A DNA stretch of 9,106 bases from RYN-428 sp035648595 (GTDB taxonomy: Bacteria > Planctomycetota > Phycisphaerae > Tepidisphaerales > Tepidisphaeraceae). Position 1 is the stretch's first letter, and each line of letters starts with the position of its first letter. This document shows, in pieces, positions 1 through 7,128 of the stretch. The DNA lies in contig DASRLH010000469.1 in the NCBI GenBank assembly GCA_035648595.1, forward strand, positions 1-9,106, given 5' to 3'. The notes below the pieces were generated by a model that had not been told where the DNA came from, did no database searches, and saw only the letters and a list, made by a program, of their open reading frames with translations. Made by a program: the position numbers and the translations under genes.

Positions 1-1
1 A

Positions 2-1570
2 AATTGGGCACACCGCCCCACCCGCCGCGCCAACGGCTTCACCCTCATCGAGGTGATGGTTTCCATCGCGATCGCGCTGCTGCTGATCCTTGGCATCAAC
101 CAGGTCTTCAAAATCAGTTCCGACACGGCAGGCAAGGGACAGGCGTTTTCCACGCTGGTCCGCGATGACCGCACCGCCCAACATACCATCACCAACGATC
201 TGCAGAACTCCGTCACCACCAACGCCCCGTTTTTCCTGATCCGCTCGGCCCAGCAATATGCCTTCCGCAACAAGCAGGATCAGATCGGGGCGTCGAACCA
301 GAATGACGCCTCGCTCGATCCGCTCTTTGTAACCTATAACGGGAAAATCCCCGTGGCGATGGTGAACTATCGCAGCCACCGGGTGGATTGCCTGGCCTTC
401 TTCGCGCGCGACCTCTATAACCGCCAGACCTCCTCCCCCGATAATCCGGGCGCCCCCAATGTCACCAACAATGAAAGCTACATCTGGTACGGACATGCAC
501 TGATTCCCAACAATGCGGAAATCAAGGGCCTTCAGCTCAGCCAGCCCAGCCCGACCAATCCCAAAGGGACTCCTTGGGGGTATTTTCCGCTCAATTACTA
601 CGCGCCCGGCCAACCAAGCACCGCCAATGCCAGCAATGACAACAACCTTTATACCAGTGACTGGATCCTGGCCCGCGTCCAGATGCTGATGATGCAACCT
701 CCGCCGGACCTTGGGTTCTACCAGACCGGAGTCGGGCCGAACAAGCTGTACGCCCCGCTTTCCCAACGCACTCCCAATGCCGAACAACAAAACCCGCCGG
801 ATCTCACCCCGCTCGAAGCCGCCCATTACGACGTGGTCAACACGACCATTCAGAATTATTACAACCTCCTCAGCACGACCACCGCCGCCTCGCCTTCCGG
901 CGCACTACCGGATTGGTACGATCCGCTCATCAGCTTCCGCTATCAGGTCAATCCGTTCGTGACCCGTCCGGTGAGTCCGCTGGCCGCCGCCAAGACAGCC
1001 CCGATCTTCCTGCGCTCCTGCACGCAGTTCATCGTGGAATTCGCCGGCAACTACGTCACGCAGGAAGAACGACCAACGAGTACGGCCTTCGGGCAACTGC
1101 TCGGCCCCACGCCGGACCCGGACGGCAAGATCGACTTCATCGTCGACAAGTCCAACGGGACTAATCCCGCGCAATGGGTGAGAAAGATTCGCTGGTATGG
1201 CTTTCCCCGCGATACAAACGGCGACGGCATCATCGATCCAAACGTGGACGTGGTGCCGCTCCGCGACATCCTCGCGCTCGCTTCCCAGGCAGCAAAGCCG
1301 CCGGTGCCGGCCCTCCCGGCGACCTTCGAGCACTTCGATCCAGGCTTTCCAGGCCCGGGCGCCGATTACATGAAAACGCTGAGCTCCAACTCCCTACAGA
1401 CATACGATCCGTCGAGCTACTATCACGGCCCGACCTATATCTGCGCCTGGGGCCCCAATACGCCCGAGGCGCTGCCAAAGATGATCCGCATCACCCTCGC
1501 CCTGGACGACCCCAACGGCCGCCTCGGCGACGCCCAAACCTACGAATACATCATCAACCTGCAACCGTGA
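2..1570 (+). CDS. GspJ/PulJ-like minor pseudopilin, 5' partial
   Basis: This is a pseudopilin of a type II secretion or type IV pilus-like system, expected to be cleaved and N-methylated by the prepilin peptidase and assembled in the inner membrane. Reading back from the first in-frame start (GTG at 53) the frame stays open to the window edge and encodes RPTRRANG followed by FTLIEV, the class III signal: basic leader, Gly at -1, Phe at +1 and Glu at +5. The hydrophobic helix (VSIAIALLLILGI) follows. No ATG, GTG or TTG codon lies between 2 and 52, so the true start is upstream of the window. The long soluble part carries IWYGH, QFIVEFAGNYVTQ, RKIRWYGFPRD and a C-terminal segment PKMIRITLALDD, a layout I associate with long planctomycete PulJ-like proteins. 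At 1211-1237 it has DTNGDGIID, a calcium-loop-like pattern. At 522 or more residues it is far longer than a proteobacterial GspJ (about 200). The GspK-like gene downstream supports the J assignment. PilW-like is the alternative. Confidence 0.85.
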   Translation, partial: NWAHRPTRRANGFTLIEVMVSIAIALLLILGINQVFKISSDTAGKGQAFSTLVRDDRTAQHTITNDLQNSVTTNAPFFLIRSAQQYAFRNKQDQIGASNQNDASLDPLFVTYNGKIPVAMVNYRSHRVDCLAFFARDLYNRQTSSPDNPGAPNVTNNESYIWYGHALIPNNAEIKGLQLSQPSPTNPKGTPWGYFPLNYYAPGQPSTANASNDNNLYTSDWILARVQMLMMQPPPDLGFYQTGVGPNKLYAPLSQRTPNAEQQNPPDLTPLEAAHYDVVNTTIQNYYNLLSTTTAASPSGALPDWYDPLISFRYQVNPFVTRPVSPLAAAKTAPIFLRSCTQFIVEFAGNYVTQEERPTSTAFGQLLGPTPDPDGKIDFIVDKSNGTNPAQWVRKIRWYGFPRDTNGDGIIDPNVDVVPLRDILALASQAAKPPVPALPATFEHFDPGFPGPGADYMKTLSSNSLQTYDPSSYYHGPTYICAWGPNTPEALPKMIRITLALDDPNGRLGDAQTYEYIINLQP

Positions 1571-1603
1571 GGGTTGCGCGCCGGTGGACTTGGCGAATAA
1601 TAA

Positions 1604-1731
1604 AGAAGAAAGATTAACCACGAAGGCACGAAGACACGAAGGCACTCAGATCGGGAGAGCCAGCAACCAAAGAAAGAGGGAAACCACGAATGGACACGTG
1701 GCTTCGTGGCTTCGTGGTTAATCTTTCTTCT
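1604..1731. repeat. Long imperfect inverted repeat (34-bp arms) with internal 8-bp CACGAAGG units
   Basis: The left arm at 1604-1637 and the right arm at 1698-1731 are reverse complements over 34 bases with two mismatches; the outer 22 bases match exactly. The arms are separated by 60 bases. Inside the left arm, 1619-1645 is a tandem run of about 3.4 copies of an 8-base unit, CACGAAGG/CACGAAGA/CACGAAGG/CAC; the right arm has the complementary CTTCGTGG twice. The loop holds a decayed direct copy (AACCACGAA at 1682-1690). The element fills most of the gap between the two pseudopilin genes. ACCACGAAG-type intergenic repeats are, from general knowledge, common in planctomycetes and other environmental bacteria. 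In RNA it could fold into a long hairpin that attenuates transcription or stabilises the upstream mRNA. Whether it is mobile cannot be seen from one copy. Confidence 0.8.
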
Positions 1732-1753
1732 CGAATATAGACAGCAAATAACC

Positions 1754-1757
1754 GGAG
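1754..1757 (+). promoter_or_regulatory. Ribosome binding site of the GspK-like gene
   Basis: GGAG lies six bases before the ATG at 1764 and sets this start for the GspK-like gene. It lies 22 bases beyond the right arm of the inverted repeat, so folding of that repeat need not cover it. Confidence 0.6.
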
Positions 1758-1763
1758 CTTCCC

Positions 1764-4700
1764 ATGCCTCGCCGAAAAACAAACAACCCTTTGCGTCGCC
1801 TGCTCAATCGGCTGCATGACCGCCTGATGCGGTCGCGGCGCGGCTCGGTGCTTGTATTGGTCGTCGTGCTGCTGGTGCTGCTGGCGCTGATCGGCACCGC
1901 CTTCATCTCCACCGCCCGCATCGACCGCGCCTCGGCGCAGCAAAATGCCTACAACACCCAGGTGGATTTGCTCCTGGAAGGCGCGAAGGCGATGGTTTTG
2001 GCGGCGGTGTCATCGGACAGCCTGCAGATCGATTGTAATTCGTTCAACCCTTTTGATCCGACCTCCCTTCCCAACGGCAACAAGTTCCAGGGAACCTTCT
2101 TTCTGGCCAACCGACTGCCAGTCCCGCTCTATCCGCCCCAGCCAGGGATGTTTGTGCCCAAATACCCCGACGCCTCGTTGTCCCAGGCGCAGCCCGGCTG
2201 GTGGTTCATGTCCGGGCCCATCGCCGGGCCTTACTTCGAGTCTCCCTATGTGGATCCGACGGTGGACTTGAAAAAGAACCCGATTTATCCCCGCTATTCG
2301 AGCCGGGGCGCCTCCCCGCTGGCCACCCTCCTGCCCAACGGGCAACCTTCGCCGACGCCGATGCAGTTGGTTCCTACTTCGGTCCTGATTAAAAACGGCA
2401 CCGGAACCACCAACTACCCCGCGTTCTATGATCCGGCGACCAAGTCCATCTTCCTCGCCGCCAGCGCCTCGGGCGACGGCATCGCCGACAGCGGGTTGGT
2501 CCGGCTGCCCATCGGTGAAATCAATGGCGTGACCTGGTACGTCGCCACCCGCGTCATCGACAACGGCAGCGCGAACAATGCCTCCATCGCGTTCAAGATG
2601 AACGATGAGCCCCGGTTCACCACGATATTGCCCGGCAACTTTTTCCCCACGAACATCGATCTGCTGGACTGGCTGCCGACGATAGATCCTTCCGCCCCCG
2701 AGCTGTACAATCGGGTAAACGGCGGGCTGGTTTCCTATCGCTACAACGGCTATCCGCTCGATTTCAATAACGCCTCCACCTACAGCATTCCCTTTGATGA
2801 CAACGCGAACCAGCGCAGGGATTTCCTTTTCCTCTCCCCCTATGACCAGATGTGGTCCCAACTGGGCCGCCGGCTGAATAATCCCGGCTTGATCAACGCG
2901 CAGGGGGGCCGTTTTCAATCCCTGCCAATCACGGAATCGATGTCGATGGCCTATCGCTTCGACCTCATTAACCCCAATGCCAGCAAGTCGATCCTCGAGC
3001 AATTCCTGCCCAGTGCGACCTACAGTGCGAGCGTGCCGTACCGCCCGTACGATCCGGGCGATGTGGGCAACTGGTATTTGAACAGCTTCTCGTTTGAGAA
3101 CGAAAACGTCGGCACTTCGCCGCCCTACCTTCCCCGCCGCACGCTTCTGGTCGCGGAAAATCCGGTTAACACCGCCATCGTGAACAACAAGTTCAACGCG
3201 ATGAGCCAATGGGATAATTTGCGGACCTTCAATGTCGGCGACTGCGTGCAATCGTGGGTGGGGGTGCCCGGCGGCCCCCCGCCGGTCCTGCGCTCATTCG
3301 TTTGCATCCAGCCCAACTTCCAAAGTCCGCCGCCGAATATACCCGGCGACAAATTCAACTATACCTTCCTCAGCAACCCCTACTGGGCCCTGATGCCCTG
3401 GACGAACGTGCCGGTGAAAACGAACATCAACACCGCGACCTTCGAGCAGTTGTACACCGCTTTCTGGTCGGTGATGTTCGATCGGACGACACCCACGGGT
3501 GTGCCAATGGAAACCCTCCCCGCGCCCATCGGCACGGTGCCCAGTCAGATTTTCCGCAATCCGATCCGCAGCGCCAATGCCAGCACGAATGGTAACGCCA
3601 ATGCCAATCCACAGATGGCGCCCTCGCAGGTACTGCAACTGCGCGCGGCGCTGGCGGCGATCAATGCGATACAACTTCGCGGACCGGGTAAGACGTATAC
3701 CAACAATAGCCTGACTCCTTCCACACAGAATATTTCCAGGGATGTGATCAGCCAACAGATTACGATCGGGCGATTCGGGAAATCTCCCGCTCGCAACGTC
3801 ATGCTCTACGGCGGCGAGGCGCAGCCCTATATGACGGAGGTGTATGCCGACAATCACGCCTCCCCCAGCGGATACGTCGCCATCGAGCTGCACAATCCCT
3901 ACATGGATCGCACCTTCAGCCTGGGGAACTGGCAGTTGGCGACGATCAACCGCAGTGGCTTCTCTCTCGTACTCACGCCGTTGTTCACTTCAACGTCATG
4001 GAAACTCGGGGGAGCCACGGTGCCGAAGATCCCGCCCGGCGGGTACATCGTGCTGGCCAGTTCGCCAACGTCTCCTTCCGGCACGGTTCCGCCAACCGCC
4101 AAGGTGGGCGCGGTGGCGCCTGTCCCGGCAATGTATGTCGTGCCGGAATTGAACACGGTTTTCACCAAGGAGCTCGTCCTGCTGCGGCCACGGCGTGCCG
4201 ACGGAATGTTGTCCTTAAAGCTCACCGATCCGGCGAACCCGCTCAATGTCTACAATGAAACCAAAAACATTCAGGATTTGGTGCCCGTTGATTCATACGA
4301 TTTCACCGGCCTTGCGGACGCCATAACCGGAGGCGGAACGCCGATGATCTGGCGCTACATTCGGCCAAGCGACATCAAGAGCGGCAAGAACTGGCATTTT
4401 GTGTATCCAGGAATGATTGTCACGCCGCCCAGTCCTCCAGGAGGCGGTGGAGGCAATCTCAGCTTCCTGGGAACTCTGCCCCCCATCACCGACATGAACG
4501 ATAAGAGCGGCAAGGATTTGTCCAGCCTCGGCGTTGCCGACGCAATGGCAACCAACCCCGGCCTTCCCCCTCGCTATACCGATTTCCCCATTCAAATCGC
4601 CAACACCGACTTCGGCGGGCCGCTGAAGTTGAACCAAGGCCTCAATGCCTTTCCGTTCGGCGGCTTCGCCCGTGATGGAGACATTTTACAAGTGCCCTTT

Positions 4701-5816
4701 ATCGGCGCGTATAGGATCGTGGACACGAGCGGCAGGATGATTGAGTTGAACAGTGTCTCGGTGGACAGCGCGTTCGCTGATGACTTGGACCCCAGCGACG
4801 ACGCCGCTGAAAACATCGGGCGCTTCTGCCCGATAAATAATCTTGATATACGCGATGGCAGCGGCGGGAAAGCCGTCTCGCAAGTCAACGACTATGCCCT
4901 CGCGCCCGCGGGAGCCGCCTCTCCGCAATGGCGGTATCACTGGGCGATGGGCCTGTTCGATTACCTGACCGTGCAATCCCCGCCGGACGATTATTTCCCG
5001 AATGTGGACCCGAGCATGACCGGCCAATATAACGGCGGCCCACCCACCGGCCCGGTTCCCTCCTATTCATATTGGAACGGCACGCAATACACGCCGATCG
5101 TTTCGAAGGATTATTTCGGCGGAGTGTATGGCATTGCCAACGCCGACAAGAAAGTCATCAACGCCCAGACGATGTATAACGCCAACGGCGTCACCGAGGA
5201 GATGGCTCCGATCAATGGCCTGATCGACATCAACACGGCCCCCTGGCCGGTGCTGGCGACGCTGCCGTTTATTGATGATGTAGGATTCCAGCCCAAAAAG
5301 CCGGCGACGGTGCCCGGCTACAACGCCGCCATCGCCCAGGCCATCGTGCAATACCGCGACGTGGACGATGGAACCAGCCCCGGCAACCCGCATGGGCACG
5401 GGCCGTTCCGCAGCTTGTTCGAGCTGAATAACGTGCCCGGCTTCCGCACCGGCGGGTTCCAGGCCCCGGACCCCCGCTCGACGACCTATCCGCCGCTCTT
5501 CGGCCCGCTCATCAGCTACCAGCCCGGCAATTTCCAGGGCGACCTTTCGCCGCGCACCGTCCCCGGCTCCCAGCCGCAGGCCGATGGCGTGTTCGCCAAC
5601 TTCGAGCAGCAGTTCCTGATGCTCAACCGGATCAGCAACCTTGTTTCGCTGCGCACCGATTCATTCACCGCGTACATCCTCGTGCAAGGCTGGCGCGGCG
5701 CCGGCACCGCCACCCCGGAACTGGTCGCCCAACGCCGCGCCGCCCTGATCATCGACCGCTCGGCGTATAACACCGTGTCCAAAAAGCTCAACGTCACCAA
5801 CGTGCCGGTGGAATGA
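1764..5816 (+). CDS. Giant GspK-like minor pseudopilin with lamin-tail-like domain
   Basis: Probably the GspK-type minor pseudopilin that sits with GspJ at the pseudopilus tip. Residues 1-26 are a basic leader ending RSRR, then G27 and S28, then a hydrophobic helix (VLVLVVVLLVLLALIG, about 29-44). Position +5 is Leu rather than Glu; GspK is known as the pseudopilin lacking Glu+5. NINTATFEQL (554-563) and DINTAPWPVL (1155-1164) are two helix-hairpin-helix-like motifs of the kind found in GspK. Between them, about 688-850 resembles a lamin-tail domain: TEVYADN, YVAIELHNP, SLGNWQLA, IPPGGYIVLASS (756-767), then KELVLLRPRRADG and VPVDSYD (840-846). A proline/glycine linker (PPSPPGGGGG, about 886-895) follows. 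The C-terminus (FTAYILVQGWRG, LVAQRRAALIIDRS) also looks GspK-like. Canonical GspK is about 320-340 residues, so this protein is expanded about fourfold, without frameshifts or composition breaks that I can see. Its role as a pseudopilin is likely; the function of the extra domains is unknown. Confidence 0.8.
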   Translation: MPRRKTNNPLRRLLNRLHDRLMRSRRGSVLVLVVVLLVLLALIGTAFISTARIDRASAQQNAYNTQVDLLLEGAKAMVLAAVSSDSLQIDCNSFNPFDPTSLPNGNKFQGTFFLANRLPVPLYPPQPGMFVPKYPDASLSQAQPGWWFMSGPIAGPYFESPYVDPTVDLKKNPIYPRYSSRGASPLATLLPNGQPSPTPMQLVPTSVLIKNGTGTTNYPAFYDPATKSIFLAASASGDGIADSGLVRLPIGEINGVTWYVATRVIDNGSANNASIAFKMNDEPRFTTILPGNFFPTNIDLLDWLPTIDPSAPELYNRVNGGLVSYRYNGYPLDFNNASTYSIPFDDNANQRRDFLFLSPYDQMWSQLGRRLNNPGLINAQGGRFQSLPITESMSMAYRFDLINPNASKSILEQFLPSATYSASVPYRPYDPGDVGNWYLNSFSFENENVGTSPPYLPRRTLLVAENPVNTAIVNNKFNAMSQWDNLRTFNVGDCVQSWVGVPGGPPPVLRSFVCIQPNFQSPPPNIPGDKFNYTFLSNPYWALMPWTNVPVKTNINTATFEQLYTAFWSVMFDRTTPTGVPMETLPAPIGTVPSQIFRNPIRSANASTNGNANANPQMAPSQVLQLRAALAAINAIQLRGPGKTYTNNSLTPSTQNISRDVISQQITIGRFGKSPARNVMLYGGEAQPYMTEVYADNHASPSGYVAIELHNPYMDRTFSLGNWQLATINRSGFSLVLTPLFTSTSWKLGGATVPKIPPGGYIVLASSPTSPSGTVPPTAKVGAVAPVPAMYVVPELNTVFTKELVLLRPRRADGMLSLKLTDPANPLNVYNETKNIQDLVPVDSYDFTGLADAITGGGTPMIWRYIRPSDIKSGKNWHFVYPGMIVTPPSPPGGGGGNLSFLGTLPPITDMNDKSGKDLSSLGVADAMATNPGLPPRYTDFPIQIANTDFGGPLKLNQGLNAFPFGGFARDGDILQVPFIGAYRIVDTSGRMIELNSVSVDSAFADDLDPSDDAAENIGRFCPINNLDIRDGSGGKAVSQVNDYALAPAGAASPQWRYHWAMGLFDYLTVQSPPDDYFPNVDPSMTGQYNGGPPTGPVPSYSYWNGTQYTPIVSKDYFGGVYGIANADKKVINAQTMYNANGVTEEMAPINGLIDINTAPWPVLATLPFIDDVGFQPKKPATVPGYNAAIAQAIVQYRDVDDGTSPGNPHGHGPFRSLFELNNVPGFRTGGFQAPDPRSTTYPPLFGPLISYQPGNFQGDLSPRTVPGSQPQADGVFANFEQQFLMLNRISNLVSLRTDSFTAYILVQGWRGAGTATPELVAQRRAALIIDRSAYNTVSKKLNVTNVPVE

Positions 5817-5852
5817 GCCGTTATGCGGCTTGATGGGAATGCAACCTAACCG

Positions 5853-5946
5853 TGACACGGGCGTCCCGCCCGTGCGTATGGCATGGAACTCAGATACATC
5901 GATTTCCCTACGCACAGCCATCGGCACGGGCGGGACGCCCGTGTCA
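5853..5946. repeat. REPIN-like pair of inverted palindromic units between convergent genes
   Basis: The sequences at 5854-5875 and 5924-5945 are exact reverse complements (22 of 22), and the flanking T5853/A5946 adds one more pair. Each arm is itself a hairpin: CACGGGC (5856-5862), five-base loop, GCCCGTG (5868-5874); and CACGGGC (5925-5931), five-base loop, GCCCGTG (5937-5943). The 48-base spacer adds a weaker inner pairing, ATGGC (5878-5882) with GCCAT (5917-5921). Two short palindromes in opposite orientation about 50 bases apart is the layout of REP doublets (REPIN/BIME), which can be spread by REP-associated Y1 transposases; no such gene is in this window. The element sits between the 3' ends of convergent transcription units, where it could act as a two-way transcription barrier or mRNA stabiliser. 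Confidence 0.8.
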
Positions 5947-5967
5947 TCTCCCATACGCGGTCACGCT

Positions 5968-5985
5968 CTATCGCCCGCCCGATAG
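5968..5985. terminator. Short perfect hairpin downstream of the leftward operon, possible terminator element
   Basis: CTATCG (5968-5973) and CGATAG (5980-5985) form a six-pair stem around a six-base loop in the region after the 36-codon gene on the - strand. No T-run follows on either strand, so it is not a classical intrinsic terminator. It may work with the larger palindrome at 5853-5946 or have no role. Confidence 0.25.
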
Positions 5986-6029
5986 CCGCTGCCCGGAGGG
6001 CCTTTCAGATGAACGTGAAGCGTACTTAT

Positions 6030-6140
6030 TCACAATGTTTGCCGTAGCGCGTGCAGCAGCGCCTGGGCGCGGTCGAACACGTCTTCCGGAGAAAGGGCCT
6101 GCGGCTCGCCGGTCTGGTCAGAAATGGGTATGCCCGGCAT
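6030..6140 (-). CDS. Candidate 36-residue small protein, last gene of the leftward operon
   Basis: On the - strand an ATG at 6140-6138, six bases after the TAA of the 130-residue gene, opens 36 codons ending in TGA at 6032-6030. The product begins MPGIPISDQTGEPQ and ends in a likely amphipathic helix, SPEDVFDRAQALLHALRQTL. About 26 of 36 third positions are G or C, in line with a coding sequence in this GC-rich genome. The short gap suggests translation by coupling with the gene above; no strong Shine-Dalgarno site is seen (only CGGGA at the end of the previous gene). There is no signal peptide, membrane segment or cysteine. The function is unknown. Its position next to a radical SAM operon raises the idea of a peptide substrate, but nothing in the sequence proves that. 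A chance open frame is the alternative. Confidence 0.5.
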   Translation of the reverse strand: MPGIPISDQTGEPQALSPEDVFDRAQALLHALRQTL

Positions 6141-6146
6141 CGGGTA

Positions 6147-6539
6147 TTAGTCCCGCGTCACGCGATGCAAGACCTGCGCGAGCGCCGCGTCGTCGAAGGG
6201 CACGACGCGCATTGTCGGCTGGCGGGTCTCCAGGAATCCCCATCGCGATCCGGGTTGCAAGAGCAGGGTCGCCTCGCCGCGCTCGCCGATCACATCGACG
6301 CGCCCGGCGGCGCCGGCGATGTTCCGCCCGGCAGGGGAGAAGCGCACCTGCTCGGGGCCGATGAGCAGAGTCAGATCGTCCACCGAATACGTCCCGGTGT
6401 AATTCTCAGTCAGGAGCTTGGGACGCCGGTGCAGCGAAACCGCATTTTTCACGAGTGGATCAGCAAGAATCGCTTCGATCTGATGGTACAAGCCGTTCAC
6501 CGCCGCCAGGTATTTGTCGCGGCGATCATCCCAGTTCAA
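6147..6539 (-). CDS. Conserved-looking protein of unknown function, 130 residues, TTG start
   Basis: Read from TTG at 6539-6537, the product begins (M)NWDDRRDKYLAAVNGLYHQIE, with a charged helical N-terminus, followed by LVKNAVSLHRRPKLLTENYT, GTYSVDDLTLLIG, PEQVRFSPAGRNIAGAAGRV and DVIGERGEATLLLQPGSRWG, ending at TAA 6149-6147. The second half looks like a compact beta-rich domain with a glycine/arginine-rich core; I cannot name the family. No signal peptide, membrane segment or obvious catalytic motif is visible. The start is chosen because AAGGA (6552-6548) lies eight bases upstream and the sequence turns protein-like exactly there. The gene overlaps the end of the 194-residue gene by 14 bases in another frame, which favours coupled translation. 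Because the overlap lies in seven consecutive T (complement of 6538-6544), loss of one T would fuse both into a single 320-residue protein; a frameshift or sequencing error cannot be excluded. Confidence 0.65.
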   Translation of the reverse strand: MNWDDRRDKYLAAVNGLYHQIEAILADPLVKNAVSLHRRPKLLTENYTGTYSVDDLTLLIGPEQVRFSPAGRNIAGAAGRVDVIGERGEATLLLQPGSRWGFLETRQPTMRVVPFDDAALAQVLHRVTRD

Positions 6540-7110
6540 AAAAACTTTCCTTCCCAAGATGCGGCACATACCTCTTAGCCAATTCAGCCAGAGTTTCAGC
6601 ACTGTCCAGGAAGTACCAGTCGTCGATCGCTCCCAGAAAACACCACCGCTCGACCCCGAAGCTCCTGATGTCATCGTCCATCAGCACGAAACGCATCATT
6701 TTGGAGTATGTCGCATGACTGAGCATGAAACTCCTCATCGAGCGGGCCTGATCCGCCGTCATTGGGGCGACCGAGCGCATCGTGTTTAACGCGGCGTCAG
6801 CCTCGGCATCGCTCAGGTAGACGACGAGGCTGTCGGCCTCCGTGTCCACGATGAAATGCTCCAGCTTTGCCAGCTTGCGGATTGAGGATTCAAGGAGTTG
6901 CCGTTCGGTCGGCAGGATCTTCGTCGATTTGGCTTTTCTGACGAATATCTGCGCGTTTGCCGGATGTTCGTACACCTGATATCCCTCCGGTACGCGATCG
7001 AGAAGTTTGCCGGTCGGCTTTCGCGTTGCCGAGTACGCGATTTTGTCTCCGCGCTCTTTGGCCTGGATGTAGTAAACATCGCCGCGACGATTGGTGTGTT
7101 GATATGCCAT
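6526..7110 (-). CDS. Conserved-looking protein of unknown function, 194 residues
   Basis: The product starts MAYQHTNRRGDVYYIQAKER, with basic and tyrosine-rich strands, then GKLLDRVPEGYQVYEHPANA, a charged central part (KILPTERQLLESSIRKLAKL) and a C-terminal part with FGVERWCFLGAIDDWYFLDS, AETLAELAKRYVPHLGKESF and a short FELG tail before TGA. The N-terminal 'NRRGDVYY...' followed by '...VPEGYQVYEHP...' resembles a set of uncharacterised bacterial proteins that I recall only as hypothetical; I cannot give a function. There is no signal peptide or membrane segment, so it should be cytoplasmic. It starts 18 bases after the radical SAM gene in the same direction, so the two are probably co-transcribed; upstream of the ATG only a weak AGG about eight bases away is seen. 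The last residues lie in a T7 run that overlaps the start of the next gene, so this frame could also be the first part of a longer, frameshifted protein. Confidence 0.7.
   Translation of the reverse strand: MAYQHTNRRGDVYYIQAKERGDKIAYSATRKPTGKLLDRVPEGYQVYEHPANAQIFVRKAKSTKILPTERQLLESSIRKLAKLEHFIVDTEADSLVVYLSDAEADAALNTMRSVAPMTADQARSMRSFMLSHATYSKMMRFVLMDDDIRSFGVERWCFLGAIDDWYFLDSAETLAELAKRYVPHLGKESFFELG
6548..6552 (-). promoter_or_regulatory. Ribosome binding site supporting the TTG start at 6539
   Basis: On the - strand AAGGA, within GGGAAGGAAAG, lies eight bases before TTG at 6539, inside the 3' end of the 194-residue gene. It supports an independent overlapping gene rather than a frameshifted continuation. 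A purine-rich Lys-Glu-coding stretch could also give this pattern by chance. Confidence 0.45.
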
Positions 7111-7128
7111 GTCAATCGCCTGAGAAGT

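Noticed and set aside
1619..1645. Tandem 8-base units that could suggest a CRISPR or tandem-repeat array.
   Set aside because: The units are directly adjacent with no spacers, number only about 3.4, and belong to the arm of a larger inverted repeat.
2010..3251. 413-codon open frame on the - strand inside the GspK-like gene.
   Set aside because: The + strand frame is continuous with pseudopilin and INTA motifs. The - strand product is a composition-driven shadow with no domain.
6030..6140. The 36-residue product as a proven RiPP precursor for the radical SAM enzyme.
   Set aside because: It has no leader/core layout, no Cys or repeated core residues, and no recognition-element protein nearby. 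I keep it only as a small gene of unknown role.
6147..6674. Longer version (175 codons) of the 130-residue - strand gene, starting at 6674.
   Set aside because: The extra 45 residues lie over the protein-like part of the 194-residue gene in a different frame and look random. The TTG at 6539 with AAGGA upstream fits better.
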